The notes under the pieces are model-generated. The model was not told where the DNA came from. It saw only the letters and a list, made by a program, of their open reading frames with translations, and did not search any database. Positions 46,101 through 55,002 of a stretch of 64,000 nt of DNA are shown here, one piece after another; position 1 is the first letter of the stretch; each line of letters opens with the position of its first letter. This stretch comes from an uncultured Leptolinea sp. (GTDB lineage: Bacteria > Chloroflexota > Anaerolineae > Anaerolineales > Anaerolineaceae): NCBI GenBank assembly GCA_903828565.1, contig CAIKMQ010000023.1, positions 62,001 to 126,000 of the forward strand, given 5' to 3'. The position numbers were made by a program, and so were the translations under genes.

Positions 46101-49100
46101 CTGGCAACCCTTTCTTCCTGGAGAGTGATGCGTAATCATTGACGATAAATGGTTCACCGGTACGGATGGGATCAGCCCAAACGCCAGCCTGATCAACAGA
46201 ATAATGCTGTCCTTTGCCATCAGCTGTACACATGTTCTGGATGGTGTTTGTAGACCAGGCCTGTAATTTGACCGTTACCTGGTCATTATCAACAAAATGG
46301 AAGAATCCTATCTGGCTATCCGTTAGTATTTCAGCTTCATCCAGGACTTCACGCATCAAGTCACTAATTTCTATCGCAGAATATGATATTTCGTTTACGT
46401 GGAGGATTGCCTTCGTATAGAGGTACGCCTTCTTCTGTATGGTGATGTCGATATGTGTGCCGAACATCCGCAGCGGGTTACCATCGGCATCCCACTGCAG
46501 CACCTTACCGCGATCCAACACCCAAACCCATGACCCATTCTTGTGCCGCATACGAGCTTCACATTCATAGAAATCCGATGTTCCATTGAAGTGGGCTTGC
46601 AATAATCCTTTAGATACCTTCAAGTCATCCGGGTGGCACAAATCTGTCCAGGTCTGGATGGTAATGGGTTCCAATTCAGACAACTTATATCCAAGTATCT
46701 CTGCCCAACGATCATTAAAAACTGTTTCCCCGGTTTGGACATTCCAATCCCATGTGCCGACATCCGCACCCCGGATGGTCAATTCCATCCTTTGCTGATT
46801 GTCTTGCATCTGTTTCTTGGTGGAAATGCTTTCGGTAATATCATATACCAGGGAGAACAATAATATTTGCCCATTACTGGTAATCTGGTGAGAACGGACC
46901 TCCACGGTGCGAATTTCACCATCCGCCTTTCTATGCGGGAAAATGAAGTAGTTTCGCTCTTCTTTGCTCGCCTTCTGCATTTCTTCTAACACCTGCTCTG
47001 GAGGCAGCTGGTTTATATCGTTGATTTTCATGCCTTTGAACTGTTCCCGCGTATACCCGTAGAACTTAACTGCAGCTTCATTAATATCCATGAACGACCC
47101 TGAATCGGGGTCGATTAGAAGCATGACAACATTGCTGGAATGGAAGATGGAACGGAACCTTGCTTCACTTTCACGCAAGCTCTTGTCAATTCGTTTTCTA
47201 GAAATGACCCCTGCCAGGTGATCTGCAATGGATTGGATCCGTGAGAGGTCTCCTTCTGTCAGGATCCTCTGGCTGACAACTTCGAGGAAGCCTATCACCT
47301 TGTGATTATGGATCATAGGTGTGGCGGCACTGGATCTATAACCTACCCGGTCAATTAGGTCTGGCAGAAGCTTTTCTATCTCTTGACGCACTGCTGATGG
47401 CCATTCGGCTCCCTTGAGGTACCCGAAAATCCTTTTGATGAGCTCTCTTCTGCTCGTATAAAGTTTCCCCTGCTTGCTAACTTCCAGTTGAATAAAATGA
47501 TGTTTTCCTTTCATGCTCATCCGGATGGGGGGAATCGGCCTTCCGATCAGGCTTTCGATCTCTCGGGTCATTTCATTGCTAATGGTGCCGCCAAGGAACT
47601 GGAATTCACGTTCCTTCTCATCTTCAATAATCAGTGAAATCATCGGGCTATTGAAGGAACTTTTCATTTTTTCGGAAAGTATCCCCACGATCATATCCAT
47701 GTTTTCATTCTGGTTAGCCGCTATGGTGATCGCATTCAGTAAACTCAGATCATCATTCAGGGTTTGCAGCTGGTTTTTCGCATATTCCTGCGGTGTAATG
47801 TCTTGAACAATGCCAACTATCAGGATGGTCTTTCCCGTTTCATCTTTTTCATGCAAGATGTGCTGATGAAGGATCCGTTCCTCGCCATTGTCCTGCCTGA
47901 TAATCCGATGAAAAAAATTATAATCATCAACCCCTTTCAGGTTCATTTTCGAAATTGACCCTTTAACATAATCCCGGTCATCCGGGTGGACAAAACCTAT
48001 AAGTGTATCAGTAGTTGGGGTAATACTTTGCGGCTCTATCCCCATTATTCTGAAGACTTCGTTGGTCCAAAATACACCTTTGGTCATCACATCCAGGCGC
48101 CAGGTGCCGATATGTGCGATCTTTTGAGAATGCTCCAGTAGATCGCGGTTCTGTTTTATCGCCAGTTGACTCTTTTTTTCCAGGGTTACGTCCGTGGCAA
48201 AAGCGCAGTTATACTCGTTTCCATCAATTTCAATAAAATTGTCCTGGATCATAACCGGGAAAGTCTCACCGGTGCTCTTCTTGTGAACTGATTCGAATGT
48301 CTGCGTTTTCTTTACGCGTAAATCATTAAAGTATTCCTGCCATTGGTTGGTAGGAAAAGACGGATCCACATCAGATATTGACATGGACAATAAACGATCA
48401 CGGGTATAGCCTAACGAATCACAACTTGCCTGGTTGACATAAAAGAACTTGCCAGATGAATCCATCCAATACGTGGGGGTATTCATATGGTCTACAGCAA
48501 ACTGTGTGAATTGAAGAGATTCTTCGATCAATCTTTTTACATGAATATCATAACAATGCCCCATATAGCCAAGGAAAACCCCATTATTAGTAAATCGTGG
48601 TGCGCCGAAGTCAACGATCCAGCGATATGTTCCATCTCGATATTTGAGGCGGTATTCCATTTCGAATGGCTCCCGCTTGTCGAAAGAACTTGTATATATC
48701 TGTAGACACCGCTGAAAGTCATCCGGGTGGACGCCTTCGGCCCATCCGTTTCCCATTTCCTGCTCCAGGCTGCGACCGGTGAAGCTGAGCCATGTGTCAT
48801 TAAAAAAATTGCATAGTTTATCCTGTCCCGAAGTCCAGATTAGTGCAGTACCAGAATTAACAAGATCCCGGTATTGTTTTTCTCTTTCCATCAACTCAGA
48901 TTCCGCTTTTTTTAAATCTGAAATATCCATTTCGGAACCTACCATACGAATGACCTGACCATTCGCTTTGCGTAGCACCACGCCGCGGTCGTGGATCCAG
49001 AAATATGAACCGTCTTTTCTTCTTACGCGGTAGTCCGCTTCAAATAAATCCGATTTACCTGCAAAAACCTCCTCCAAATTGGAAATGACCCTGTCTTTAT

Positions 49101-49806
49101 CGTCCGGGTGGATGCCGCTACTCCAGGCATCCTCGGAGTCATCAATATCTTCCGTGGAATATCCCCGCATGTTTTTCCAACCTAATGAGTACCTCACACG
49201 CTTGCGCGGCACATCCCAATCCCAGAACCCGCCAATCGCTCCATGCATTTGAAATTGAGCCTCATTATAGTCAAGCCAATCCAATACCGGCTCTCCGTTA
49301 GCCATCTCCATGATGGCAATAATTCCAACAGGGAGATTATTCGAATCCCGGCTGGGAGAGGCATTACATTGCGCGAGGAATCTTCCTCCTCCATGTTTCA
49401 CCATACTCAAAGGTAAACTGCAAGGCTCTCCCGAATAAAAGAGCTGATGGACACAACGGGTGAAATTATCCAGATCGCTGATCTCAACATAATTGCTGAG
49501 CGGGGTATTTATTAGCAGTTCACGGGATGAATTCAGTATTTTTTGCGTGCTGGAGTTTATATCCTTTATCAATCCATCTTCGGTGATGACAATTAGCGCA
49601 ACAGGGGCTAGTTCGTAAATATCCGTTACAGGGTTATTTCCTTTTCCAACAGATCCAACACCAATCGACTGCCGCCCGCTGCCGGAATCCGATTCTTCTC
49701 GATCTAAATGGTTTTCATTTTTTTGATTCGTAGGTGATCTCTGCTTTGAGCGCCCTGTGTTGTTCGGTTTATCCTTTTTTATCACGGGTACCTCCGGGAT
49801 ATCCAC
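43183..49806 (-). CDS. Giant soluble hybrid histidine kinase with about ten PAS and two GAF domains
   Basis: 2207 aa from a GTG start without a convincing ribosome site. Tandem sensors fill residues 60-1560: five PAS domains, a GAF (about 700-890), two PAS, a second GAF (about 1150-1300), then three PAS. The PAS repeats show typical HPDD, KDGSYFWI and GSEMDISD-type signatures. The kinase core follows: HisKA with MSHELRTPLTGILG (phospho-acceptor His), then HATPase_c with LVNLLSNAVKFTPNGGS, DKGQGISSDD and GTGLGLSLVKHMAELHGG. A receiver-like domain that has lost its conserved Lys (IHSPLT) comes next, then a canonical receiver (IMVVDDNEVN, LILMDIQMPGMDGLEA, VSKPVEL). No membrane segment is visible, so it senses cytoplasmic signals. 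No output regulator is adjacent. Confidence 0.9.
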   Translation of the reverse strand: MDIPEVPVIKKDKPNNTGRSKQRSPTNQKNENHLDREESDSGSGRQSIGVGSVGKGNNPVTDIYELAPVALIVITEDGLIKDINSSTQKILNSSRELLINTPLSNYVEISDLDNFTRCVHQLFYSGEPCSLPLSMVKHGGGRFLAQCNASPSRDSNNLPVGIIAIMEMANGEPVLDWLDYNEAQFQMHGAIGGFWDWDVPRKRVRYSLGWKNMRGYSTEDIDDSEDAWSSGIHPDDKDRVISNLEEVFAGKSDLFEADYRVRRKDGSYFWIHDRGVVLRKANGQVIRMVGSEMDISDLKKAESELMEREKQYRDLVNSGTALIWTSGQDKLCNFFNDTWLSFTGRSLEQEMGNGWAEGVHPDDFQRCLQIYTSSFDKREPFEMEYRLKYRDGTYRWIVDFGAPRFTNNGVFLGYMGHCYDIHVKRLIEESLQFTQFAVDHMNTPTYWMDSSGKFFYVNQASCDSLGYTRDRLLSMSISDVDPSFPTNQWQEYFNDLRVKKTQTFESVHKKSTGETFPVMIQDNFIEIDGNEYNCAFATDVTLEKKSQLAIKQNRDLLEHSQKIAHIGTWRLDVMTKGVFWTNEVFRIMGIEPQSITPTTDTLIGFVHPDDRDYVKGSISKMNLKGVDDYNFFHRIIRQDNGEERILHQHILHEKDETGKTILIVGIVQDITPQEYAKNQLQTLNDDLSLLNAITIAANQNENMDMIVGILSEKMKSSFNSPMISLIIEDEKEREFQFLGGTISNEMTREIESLIGRPIPPIRMSMKGKHHFIQLEVSKQGKLYTSRRELIKRIFGYLKGAEWPSAVRQEIEKLLPDLIDRVGYRSSAATPMIHNHKVIGFLEVVSQRILTEGDLSRIQSIADHLAGVISRKRIDKSLRESEARFRSIFHSSNVVMLLIDPDSGSFMDINEAAVKFYGYTREQFKGMKINDINQLPPEQVLEEMQKASKEERNYFIFPHRKADGEIRTVEVRSHQITSNGQILLFSLVYDITESISTKKQMQDNQQRMELTIRGADVGTWDWNVQTGETVFNDRWAEILGYKLSELEPITIQTWTDLCHPDDLKVSKGLLQAHFNGTSDFYECEARMRHKNGSWVWVLDRGKVLQWDADGNPLRMFGTHIDITIQKKAYLYTKAILHVNEISYSAIEISDLMREVLDEAEILTDSQIGFFHFVDNDQVTVKLQAWSTNTIQNMCTADGKGQHYSVDQAGVWADPIRTGEPFIVNDYASLSRKKGLPEGHAPISRLISIPIKRNNKVVAVVGVGNKPELYMEQDLDVLRNYCEVVVDIIMRRKAEESLSLNEELLRTVVDFTYDMEFWLDENHELKYISPSCRRVTGYERSDFIQNPLLLGSLIHPDDQAIYMEHSHEGFTQPGSYSHDFRIITADGEIRWVNHTCQVVFGKDGSFHGRRGSLRDVTERLAAIEMLRASEEKYRLLSDELEKRVQQRTAEVQDLYDNAPAGYHSLDINGNYVMVNETELVWLGYTRKEMIGHPAKDFLTKESRKTLKTVFPNLIEHGRIGESEVEFVRKDGSIMPVLLNASAIKNENGDFIMSRSSMVDLSERKRAEAELRKREETYRSLFDSSNDAIFLLDVTSLTFIRVNQRCAIMFGCPSVKDLVGKNVYDFIEQKDMEAVERHIQKLLEGFSQSTYELSLVRMDGKTVDIEINLSLIRDASGNPTLIQSVARDISERKNLELTLRKANLELERAMRMKDEFLASMSHELRTPLTGILGLAEAMQMSTYGDLNDRQMKSLMQIEASGKHLLDLINDILDLSKIEAGKLEIHLEACSLLEAGQASMQMVRGLAQSKGQNLSFSIESNDLVVKADVRRIKQMLVNLLSNAVKFTPNGGSLGLEISIDREAGKVLLTVWDKGQGISSDDIKRLFLPFVQLDSRLARQQSGTGLGLSLVKHMAELHGGTISVVSEPGEGSRFTIILPWSPGSIAEDDYKNVGILSIDRLSEGLMVNPEKIADDLIGLGIQIVIQPSGKRAVEKVVEVKPEVILIDPRIQDIPWYELVSTLKDDPLTATIPIVLCPVDPVENNTQTEIADAFIHSPLTTEKISHALQLVTSGNKLPASVMLIMHQITTKRIMVVDDNEVNLNTLCDFLSTQGFRVDKALSGFEAIGLAENFRPNLILMDIQMPGMDGLEATRKIRAHQDAFIAGIPIIALTALAMPEDRKLCLAAGANEYVSKPVELKMLIKKIRTLLGEK

Positions 49807-50178
49807 AAACTAGTGAATTTTATTTCAGTAGGGTCTCTATTATTTGTATGTTTGTTTTATGGTTGACACTGGAAGCACCAGTAGATATTTGCATCGAGGG
49901 TTCCTGTTATTAATCTGTAAGCACCTAGTTCTTCCACACAAGATCCCTATCCGTTTTTTAAGGTACACACAAAATTCCGGTCTTGGCGTACGTACATCAT
50001 TATAGCAATTAAAGATAATGGATATATTAAAGAAATATTACGCAGCAGCCCGATCCAAAGCGATCACTACGGGATAATAGTTTACTATGCGGATACCCCT
50101 ACCACAACTTGATACCTGATTGAACAAACGATCTATGAACAATGGCAGCTGTTAGCTACGCAGATTCATTGGTGTAGA
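49807..50178. other. 372-bp AT-rich gap without recognisable gene
   Basis: Between the giant kinase start and the macro-domain remnant. I see no credible coding frame, RNA gene or strong promoter, only scattered AT-rich sequence. It may hold the kinase promoter and decayed DNA. Confidence 0.5.
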
Positions 50179-50451
50179 TCATGGATCATACTGCAACAAA
50201 TCTAGATAGATTTGATAGTCGTCGTTCGAATAACAACAGAATACTACCTCATCGACCTGATCGTAGAGTAGAGTGAATTGTTGAACCACGCTGATAGCGA
50301 TCTCTGCCGCTTCACGCTGTGGGTAATCAAAGGCGCCGGTACTGATGCAGGGAAATGCAATGGTCCTGACTGAATGCGCCAGGCGATCAGCCTTGCCACT
50401 CTTTCGATAAATATTAGGCAGGATGCCGATTGGATCGACCGCCTCGCCCAT
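50179..50451 (-). pseudogene. Macro-domain (ADP-ribose binding) gene remnant, C-terminal half only
   Basis: 90 residues matching the second half of a macro domain: IYRKSGKADRLAHSVRTIAFPCISTGAFDYPQREAAEIAI, then VDEVVFCCYSNDDYQIYLDLL. The IAFPCISTGAFDYP segment is the family's ribose-binding loop. The N-terminal half with the GDIT and VDAIVNAAN motifs is absent: only 131 bp separate this stretch from the stop of the GNAT gene upstream, and no frame there encodes it. Intact macro proteins remove or bind ADP-ribose. The remnant probably reflects a deletion; a short start codon exists but the product would lack the ligand pocket. Confidence 0.72.
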
Positions 50452-50582
50452 TTGGCCAGGCGAGCCACTCTATTCATTATTGCACAATACTGGGGTTATG
50501 CGCTATCTTTTATTGGGCGGAACCCGCCCGGCTGAGCCAGTCGGAATAAATAATACAATACTTGTTCGGCGCACTTTGCGCT

Positions 50583-51413
50583 TTACGATTGAAAGCGGCC
50601 GCTCCAAAAGACCGTTTCCAGTGACTTCTCAAACCCGACCTTTTCAGCCACTCGCACCGAGCCGACATTATCCCGGTCGCATTCCCAATGGGGAACAATA
50701 TTTCGATCCAGGCAATACTCGATGAAATGCGCGGCAGTGGCAGCAGCTATGCCTTTACCCTGGTATTCTTCTATCACTTCAATGCCGATCCCGCATTGAG
50801 ATGTGCTGACATATTCCGCAGTACACCAGCAGATGATCTTTGCATCCAACACGGCAGCGATGCCGAAACCTTTTGCGCGGAATCTGGCCAGTGACGGCCA
50901 CATCCATTCAACCTCTGCTTTGACATAGCAATTATTCTCCAGTTTCTCTTGCTCCAGAAAATCCGCATCAATCAGTTGGTATTGAATGCCTTCTAAGCCG
51001 AGATCTGGGATCGCAACCCCATGTTGCTCCGGGAAAGTATAGAAGTATTTATCTGTTTGGTGGAGCTCAATCCCCCGAAATATTCGTGGGATCGCGTTCT
51101 CCAGGGGAGTGGAGAGGGGCTTCACTTTGAAGTAGATCAATTTTTCTTTTACGGCGATATCCCGTATCGTGGTTTGGATCAGTGCAGCCAGTTCATTTTC
51201 AATTTCCGGTAACAGCAACTGACCCGAAAAGTAAAAAACGTTGTTGCCTTGATCCCATAGAAGAAAGACATCCTGACTGCCCTGCTGAGGAATGCGCCAG
51301 AGTTGGGCTTCGGTATTCCCCTCAAGCACCGCAGCCAACACCATCCCTAATTGGGGGCCGGGGAAATGTGCGGTAAGTTCGCTTATACGGTTTGGTAAAA
51401 CTTCTTCAATCAT
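50583..51413 (-). CDS. GNAT family acetyltransferase (GNAT_acetyltran type)
   Basis: 276 aa. The N-terminal 140 residues follow the PF12746-type domain found on some GNAT proteins (LGMVLAAVLEGNTEAQLW, AIPRIFRGIELHQTDKYFYTF). The C-terminal GNAT core carries IGIEVIEEYQGKGIAAATAAHFIEYCL, in which YQGKGIA is the acetyl-CoA pyrophosphate loop, followed by PHWECDRDNVGSVRVAEKVGF. It transfers an acyl group from acyl-CoA to an amine; the acceptor is unknown. AGAGGTCCAATCCC precedes the ATG. The truncated macro-domain gene lies downstream on the same strand. Confidence 0.83.
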   Translation of the reverse strand: MIEEVLPNRISELTAHFPGPQLGMVLAAVLEGNTEAQLWRIPQQGSQDVFLLWDQGNNVFYFSGQLLLPEIENELAALIQTTIRDIAVKEKLIYFKVKPLSTPLENAIPRIFRGIELHQTDKYFYTFPEQHGVAIPDLGLEGIQYQLIDADFLEQEKLENNCYVKAEVEWMWPSLARFRAKGFGIAAVLDAKIICWCTAEYVSTSQCGIGIEVIEEYQGKGIAAATAAHFIEYCLDRNIVPHWECDRDNVGSVRVAEKVGFEKSLETVFWSGRFQS

Positions 51414-51534
51414 GGGATTGGACCTCTAGCGTTTGGACTATCAATCAATTGGAAGGTACGGATACTTTTGGATGTCCTGAATGGATACTTTTTCCGAAGA
51501 AACCCTATAACCCTTGCTTCAGGTTCCCGCAATC

Positions 51535-52035
51535 TTAGGGGGCGTTCCTGGCAATGAAACTTTCAATATCCTTAATAAACTCCATTGTTCCCTGGTCGAT
51601 CTGTTTTGTTAATGCAGCTGGATCACTAAAATCCGGCTGCTCAACCAAAATATGCTGGACTATACAATCTATGCCCATGGCAGGCTCAACGATCTTATAT
51701 TTTGTCCATTTGCTCTTTTTCAGGATCAGCCAGTATTTTTCAAGAACCTGTTTATTTTTACCGGACAGCCAGATCTCAAACCTAAAAGTGTCATACAGAA
51801 AAACAATAGCGATCTTTAGCTCATGGTCTTTCAACGACCTGGGTATGATAGAAAAATAAGTCATATTCATATATCCGGTATATATGTTCCCAGGCATGGA
51901 ATATTCCGGATATTTATTTGCGAAGTGATGCTTCAAGCTGGTGATATATTCCAGTAATCCGAGATAGGCTTTCTGTATTACCCCTTTCTCCAACTGGTTT
52001 CTAAATTCAATCATACATTCCTGTAACGATCGCAT
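51535..52035 (-). CDS. DUF7000-type conserved protein
   Basis: 166 aa. SLQECMIEFRNQLEKGVIQKAYLGLLEYI, HFANKYPEYSMPGNIYTGYMNMTYFSI, IVFLYDTFRFEIWLSGKNKQV and VQHILVEQPDFSDPAALTKQID match, as I recall it, a conserved family annotated DUF7000 in Firmicutes and other bacteria. No function is known. The protein is soluble without motifs I can link to catalysis. GGAGAGATC lies just before the ATG. Base composition here is AT-rich compared with the mevalonate operon that follows, which fits an accessory gene. Confidence 0.65.
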   Translation of the reverse strand: MRSLQECMIEFRNQLEKGVIQKAYLGLLEYITSLKHHFANKYPEYSMPGNIYTGYMNMTYFSIIPRSLKDHELKIAIVFLYDTFRFEIWLSGKNKQVLEKYWLILKKSKWTKYKIVEPAMGIDCIVQHILVEQPDFSDPAALTKQIDQGTMEFIKDIESFIARNAP

Positions 52036-52245
52036 GATCTCTCCAGATCTCTTCTATAAAACTGGATGATTATTCATTTATGATCAGCCAGAATTGCAAA
52101 CACTTGCATTGATTATCTGAATAATAAATCTGATCAAGTTGAAGTGCTCATTTCAGTCTGTCAACTATTAATTATCTTGCAGTATTTTACTCCCGGTGTT
52201 AGTAAACTTATAACCAACCTAACCTGCTCGTCTGATCCTTAACTA

Positions 52246-52281
52246 AAAAAGGCATTCTCCGGTTTTAGAGAATGCCTTTTT
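52246..52281 (-). terminator. Strong bidirectional-type terminator ending the mevalonate operon
   Basis: Perfect 14-base stem AAAAAGGCATTCTC / GAGAATGCCTTTTT with an eight-base loop, 16 bp after the stop at 52297. T runs on both strands make it efficient in either direction. Confidence 0.9.
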
Positions 52282-52296
52282 CGACCTATACAATGC

Positions 52297-52704
52297 TTAT
52301 CGTGCCACAGCCATCACCGGCCGGAATTTATACCCGTACACCAAAATACCTTCTTTACCGCCATCCTGGCGGATGCGGCGGGTGACCATTTCCACCGGCA
52401 TGCCGATGGAGACCGGTTCCTGGCCCAGATCGGTGAGTTGGGCGGTAACCACCGGGCCTTCTTCCAGTTTCACAAGCGCCACAGTATAAGGCGCGTTTTC
52501 TTCATAACCAGCAGGGGCATCTGAGATGGTGGTGTAGCTATACACCTCACCCCGTCCGCTGAACGAGAATTTTGTTTTGGCATCCTGCCCGCATGCCGGG
52601 CAGACATCACGCGGCGGGAAGATCTTCACCTCGCAGTGCGGGCAGACTTCGCCGACCAGGGCATAACGTTGATTTCTATTTCTCCAATAACGTGGAACTT
52701 CCAT
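52297..52704 (-). CDS. DUF35 zinc-ribbon/OB-fold protein of the thiolase/HMG-CoA synthase complex
   Basis: 135 aa. An N-terminal rubredoxin-like zinc ribbon has four Cys (CPHC and CPAC, residues 21-37), then an OB-fold (GRGEVYSYTTISDAP, YTVALVKLEEGPVVTAQL, VSIGMPVEMVTRRI). In archaea such DUF35 proteins bridge acetoacetyl-CoA thiolase and HMG-CoA synthase and share the CoA channel. Here the gene follows the thiolase-like gene by 57 bp as the last of the HMGR-HMGS-thiolase-DUF35 operon, so the same bridging role is likely. All zinc ligands are present. Acts in the cytoplasm. Confidence 0.9.
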   Translation of the reverse strand: MEVPRYWRNRNQRYALVGEVCPHCEVKIFPPRDVCPACGQDAKTKFSFSGRGEVYSYTTISDAPAGYEENAPYTVALVKLEEGPVVTAQLTDLGQEPVSIGMPVEMVTRRIRQDGGKEGILVYGYKFRPVMAVAR

Positions 52705-52761
52705 GGTGTATCTCCTTACAATGCCAGTTTACCGGGGAGAGACTCTCAAATGCTATCAGGT

Positions 52762-53922
52762 TTATTCCCGCATCAGGATGTGTGTGGCTACCGTGGATGC
52801 CGGCCCGCCCCAATTTTGCAGCATGGCCACGCGCGCTTCGGGTACCTGGCTACCGCCAGCCTTGCCGCGCAGCTGCAGAACAGCTTCCACAGCCTGGTAA
52901 ACGCCGACCGCGCCGATCGGGTTGCCGCGGGCTTTGCTGCCACCCAGCGTGCAAATGGGGACGCGTCCGCGCGGAATGATCGAACCGTCCTGCGCCAGCA
53001 GCCAGCCCTGGCCCGCAGCTGCAAAACCGGCAGCTTCCAACTGCAACGCGGCGTAGATGGAATAGGCGTCATCCAGTTCGAACAGGTCCACTTCCGCCGG
53101 CGAGATACCTGCCTGGCGAAAAGCCCGTTCACTGGAAAGGCGGGCCGCCTGGAAGAGCATTGGGTCGCTGCGGTCGTGCAACGCCAGCGAATCGGTGACC
53201 AGGTTCGATGCTGCCACCCGAACCACAGGCATTGCGTAATCAGCCGGCAGCCACTCACGGCGGGTCAATATGACAGCCGCGGCGCCATCTGCTGCTGGGG
53301 CGACATCCATCTGGTTGACCGGAGGTGCTACCACCTCGGCCTCATCATAACGCTGCCGCGTGATTGGTTTGCGAAACATGGCATTCGGATTATGAGCGCC
53401 GTTGGCATGCGCATTCACAGCAAAACCGGCAAACGCACCGGCAGGCACCTGGTATTGAGCCATATACCGATTCATTACCAACCCGGCCTGCCCGCTGGGT
53501 GTCAACCCTGGCATGGCCTCATAGTCGGTATCCATCATCTGCGTCAAAGCGCGGTCTTGCCCGGTCTGCACAGAATCGGTGATCTTTTCCACACCAAGTA
53601 CGACCACCACGTCCGCCTGGCGTGAAGACACAGCCATCACCCCCAGCCGCAAGGCGGCTCCGCCCGAAGCACCGGATGCTTCCACCGTTGGGGCATCTAC
53701 ACCACTGAGATTCGCCCAATCCGCCACCAGCGCCCCCAGATTCGCCTGGTGTGAGATCGTGGAACCCAGCATATTCCCAATCACCAGCATATCCGGTTGT
53801 AGGGACGGAACCTCACTGCGGGCTGCTAAAATCGCCCGGGCGGCATGCGACCGCAGGCTGGTCTCCCAGTGTTCGCCAACCTGTATCTGGCCTATACCAG
53901 CAATAACTACATCTTCCAGCAT
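52762..53922 (-). CDS. Thiolase-like protein lacking the catalytic residues
   Basis: 386 aa, the usual length of the SCP2/archaeal-type thiolase. The fold is clear from IAGIGQIQVG, PADGAAAVILTRREWL and C-terminal QLRGKAGGSQVPEARVAMLQNWGG. However, the nucleophilic Cys in VEAxCASGG is Gly here (VEASGASGG, codon GGT). The His of the HDAF motif is Asp (ELDDAYSIYAAL), and the His of GHPxGA is Asn (GNPIGAVG). Condensation of two acetyl-CoA therefore seems unlikely by the normal route. It sits between intact HMG-CoA synthase (nine bases upstream) and DUF35 genes, so it probably keeps a structural or CoA-channelling part in that complex, with acetoacetyl-CoA made elsewhere. No frameshift or stop interrupts it, which argues against plain decay. 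Confidence 0.85.
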   Translation of the reverse strand: MLEDVVIAGIGQIQVGEHWETSLRSHAARAILAARSEVPSLQPDMLVIGNMLGSTISHQANLGALVADWANLSGVDAPTVEASGASGGAALRLGVMAVSSRQADVVVVLGVEKITDSVQTGQDRALTQMMDTDYEAMPGLTPSGQAGLVMNRYMAQYQVPAGAFAGFAVNAHANGAHNPNAMFRKPITRQRYDEAEVVAPPVNQMDVAPAADGAAAVILTRREWLPADYAMPVVRVAASNLVTDSLALHDRSDPMLFQAARLSSERAFRQAGISPAEVDLFELDDAYSIYAALQLEAAGFAAAGQGWLLAQDGSIIPRGRVPICTLGGSKARGNPIGAVGVYQAVEAVLQLRGKAGGSQVPEARVAMLQNWGGPASTVATHILMRE

Positions 53923-53931
53923 ACAGTCCCC

Positions 53932-55002
53932 TTATTCCGCGAACAGCCGGCGGTAACGGATGTAGGTGCCGTAATCAATTTCGGTACGGCGGGCAATATA
54001 TTCGCGGGTACGGGTGGCTTTTTCCTGTCTGCCGGTGATCTTATCGGTCACACGCAGAGAGAATGCATCTGAGCCGGCTCCGGAGCCGTAAGATGTGACC
54101 AGGATGCGGTCTCCAGGTTTCGCTTCATCCAATATGGCAGAGAGGCCCACGATGGCTGCACCCGCGTAGGTATTGCCAATCTCCGGCGAAAGTAAGCCGG
54201 TTTTATTTTGCTCGTTTGTAAAGCCCAGTAGCTGGGCTGCGCGCTGCGGGAACTTTGCATTGGGTTGATGGAAGACGCAATACCGGTAATCCGCCGGTTG
54301 ACTGCCAAGCCCGCTCATCAGGGTCTTCGCAGCGGATGTAACATGCTCGAAGTACGCCGGGTCTCCGGTAAAGCGCTGCGCATGGGAGGGGTACCGTTCA
54401 TCCGCCCGGCGCCAGAAATCCGGCGTGTCGGTCACAAAGGAATAGCTGCCTTCGATCTCTGCCAGCGCTTCTGCGGCAGGGCCCAGAATATAGGCTGCGC
54501 CACCTGCGGCTGCTGTATATTCCAGATCATCCCCCGGTCGCCCCTGGGCTGTATCCATGCCGATTGCCAGCGCGTAACGCCCCATGCCTGCACCGATCAT
54601 CGCAATGGCAGCCACCATCGCTTCGGTTCCGGCTTTACAGGCAAATTCCCAATCGCCTGCCTGAATATGGGGCACTGCTCCGATAGCTTCCGCAACCAGG
54701 GTGGAGGTCGGTTTAACTGAATATGGGTGTGACTCGGAACCAACCCAGACGGCGCGTAATTCATCCGCGCAGATGCCGGCGCGTGCCAGCGCATTGCGGG
54801 CAGCTTCTATGGACATGGTAACCACATCCTCATCCAGCCCGGGTACAGATTTCTCCTTTACCGGACCGGGGCGGGCTCCACCCACCCAGATGCGCGAAAC
54901 TTCAGTGTTCGGCAGCCGGTAACGCGGGATGTACGCGCCATAACCAATGATGCCCACAGGTAATTTTGGTTTCAACACCAGGGATTGCGGTTTATCTTCC
55001 AT
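53932..55002 (-). CDS. Hydroxymethylglutaryl-CoA synthase (archaeal type)
   Basis: 356 aa from the ATG at 55002, which overlaps the HMGR stop as TGATG and implies coupled translation; an ATG 15 bp upstream is the alternative. It joins acetyl-CoA and acetoacetyl-CoA to HMG-CoA. The three catalytic residues are visible: Glu in [13 protein letters not shown], Cys in [12 protein letters not shown] and His in [26 protein letters not shown] opens the protein as in archaeal enzymes. The gene lies between HMG-CoA reductase and the thiolase-like/DUF35 pair, the archaeal gene order for channelling acetoacetyl-CoA. Cytoplasmic; provides precursors for isoprenoids. Confidence 0.92.
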   Translation of the reverse strand: MEDKPQSLVLKPKLPVGIIGYGAYIPRYRLPNTEVSRIWVGGARPGPVKEKSVPGLDEDVVTMSIEAARNALARAGICADELRAVWVGSESHPYSVKPTSTLVAEAIGAVPHIQAGDWEFACKAGTEAMVAAIAMIGAGMGRYALAIGMDTAQGRPGDDLEYTAAAGGAAYILGPAAEALAEIEGSYSFVTDTPDFWRRADERYPSHAQRFTGDPAYFEHVTSAAKTLMSGLGSQPADYRYCVFHQPNAKFPQRAAQLLGFTNEQNKTGLLSPEIGNTYAGAAIVGLSAILDEAKPGDRILVTSYGSGAGSDAFSLRVTDKITGRQEKATRTREYIARRTEIDYGTYIRYRRLFAE

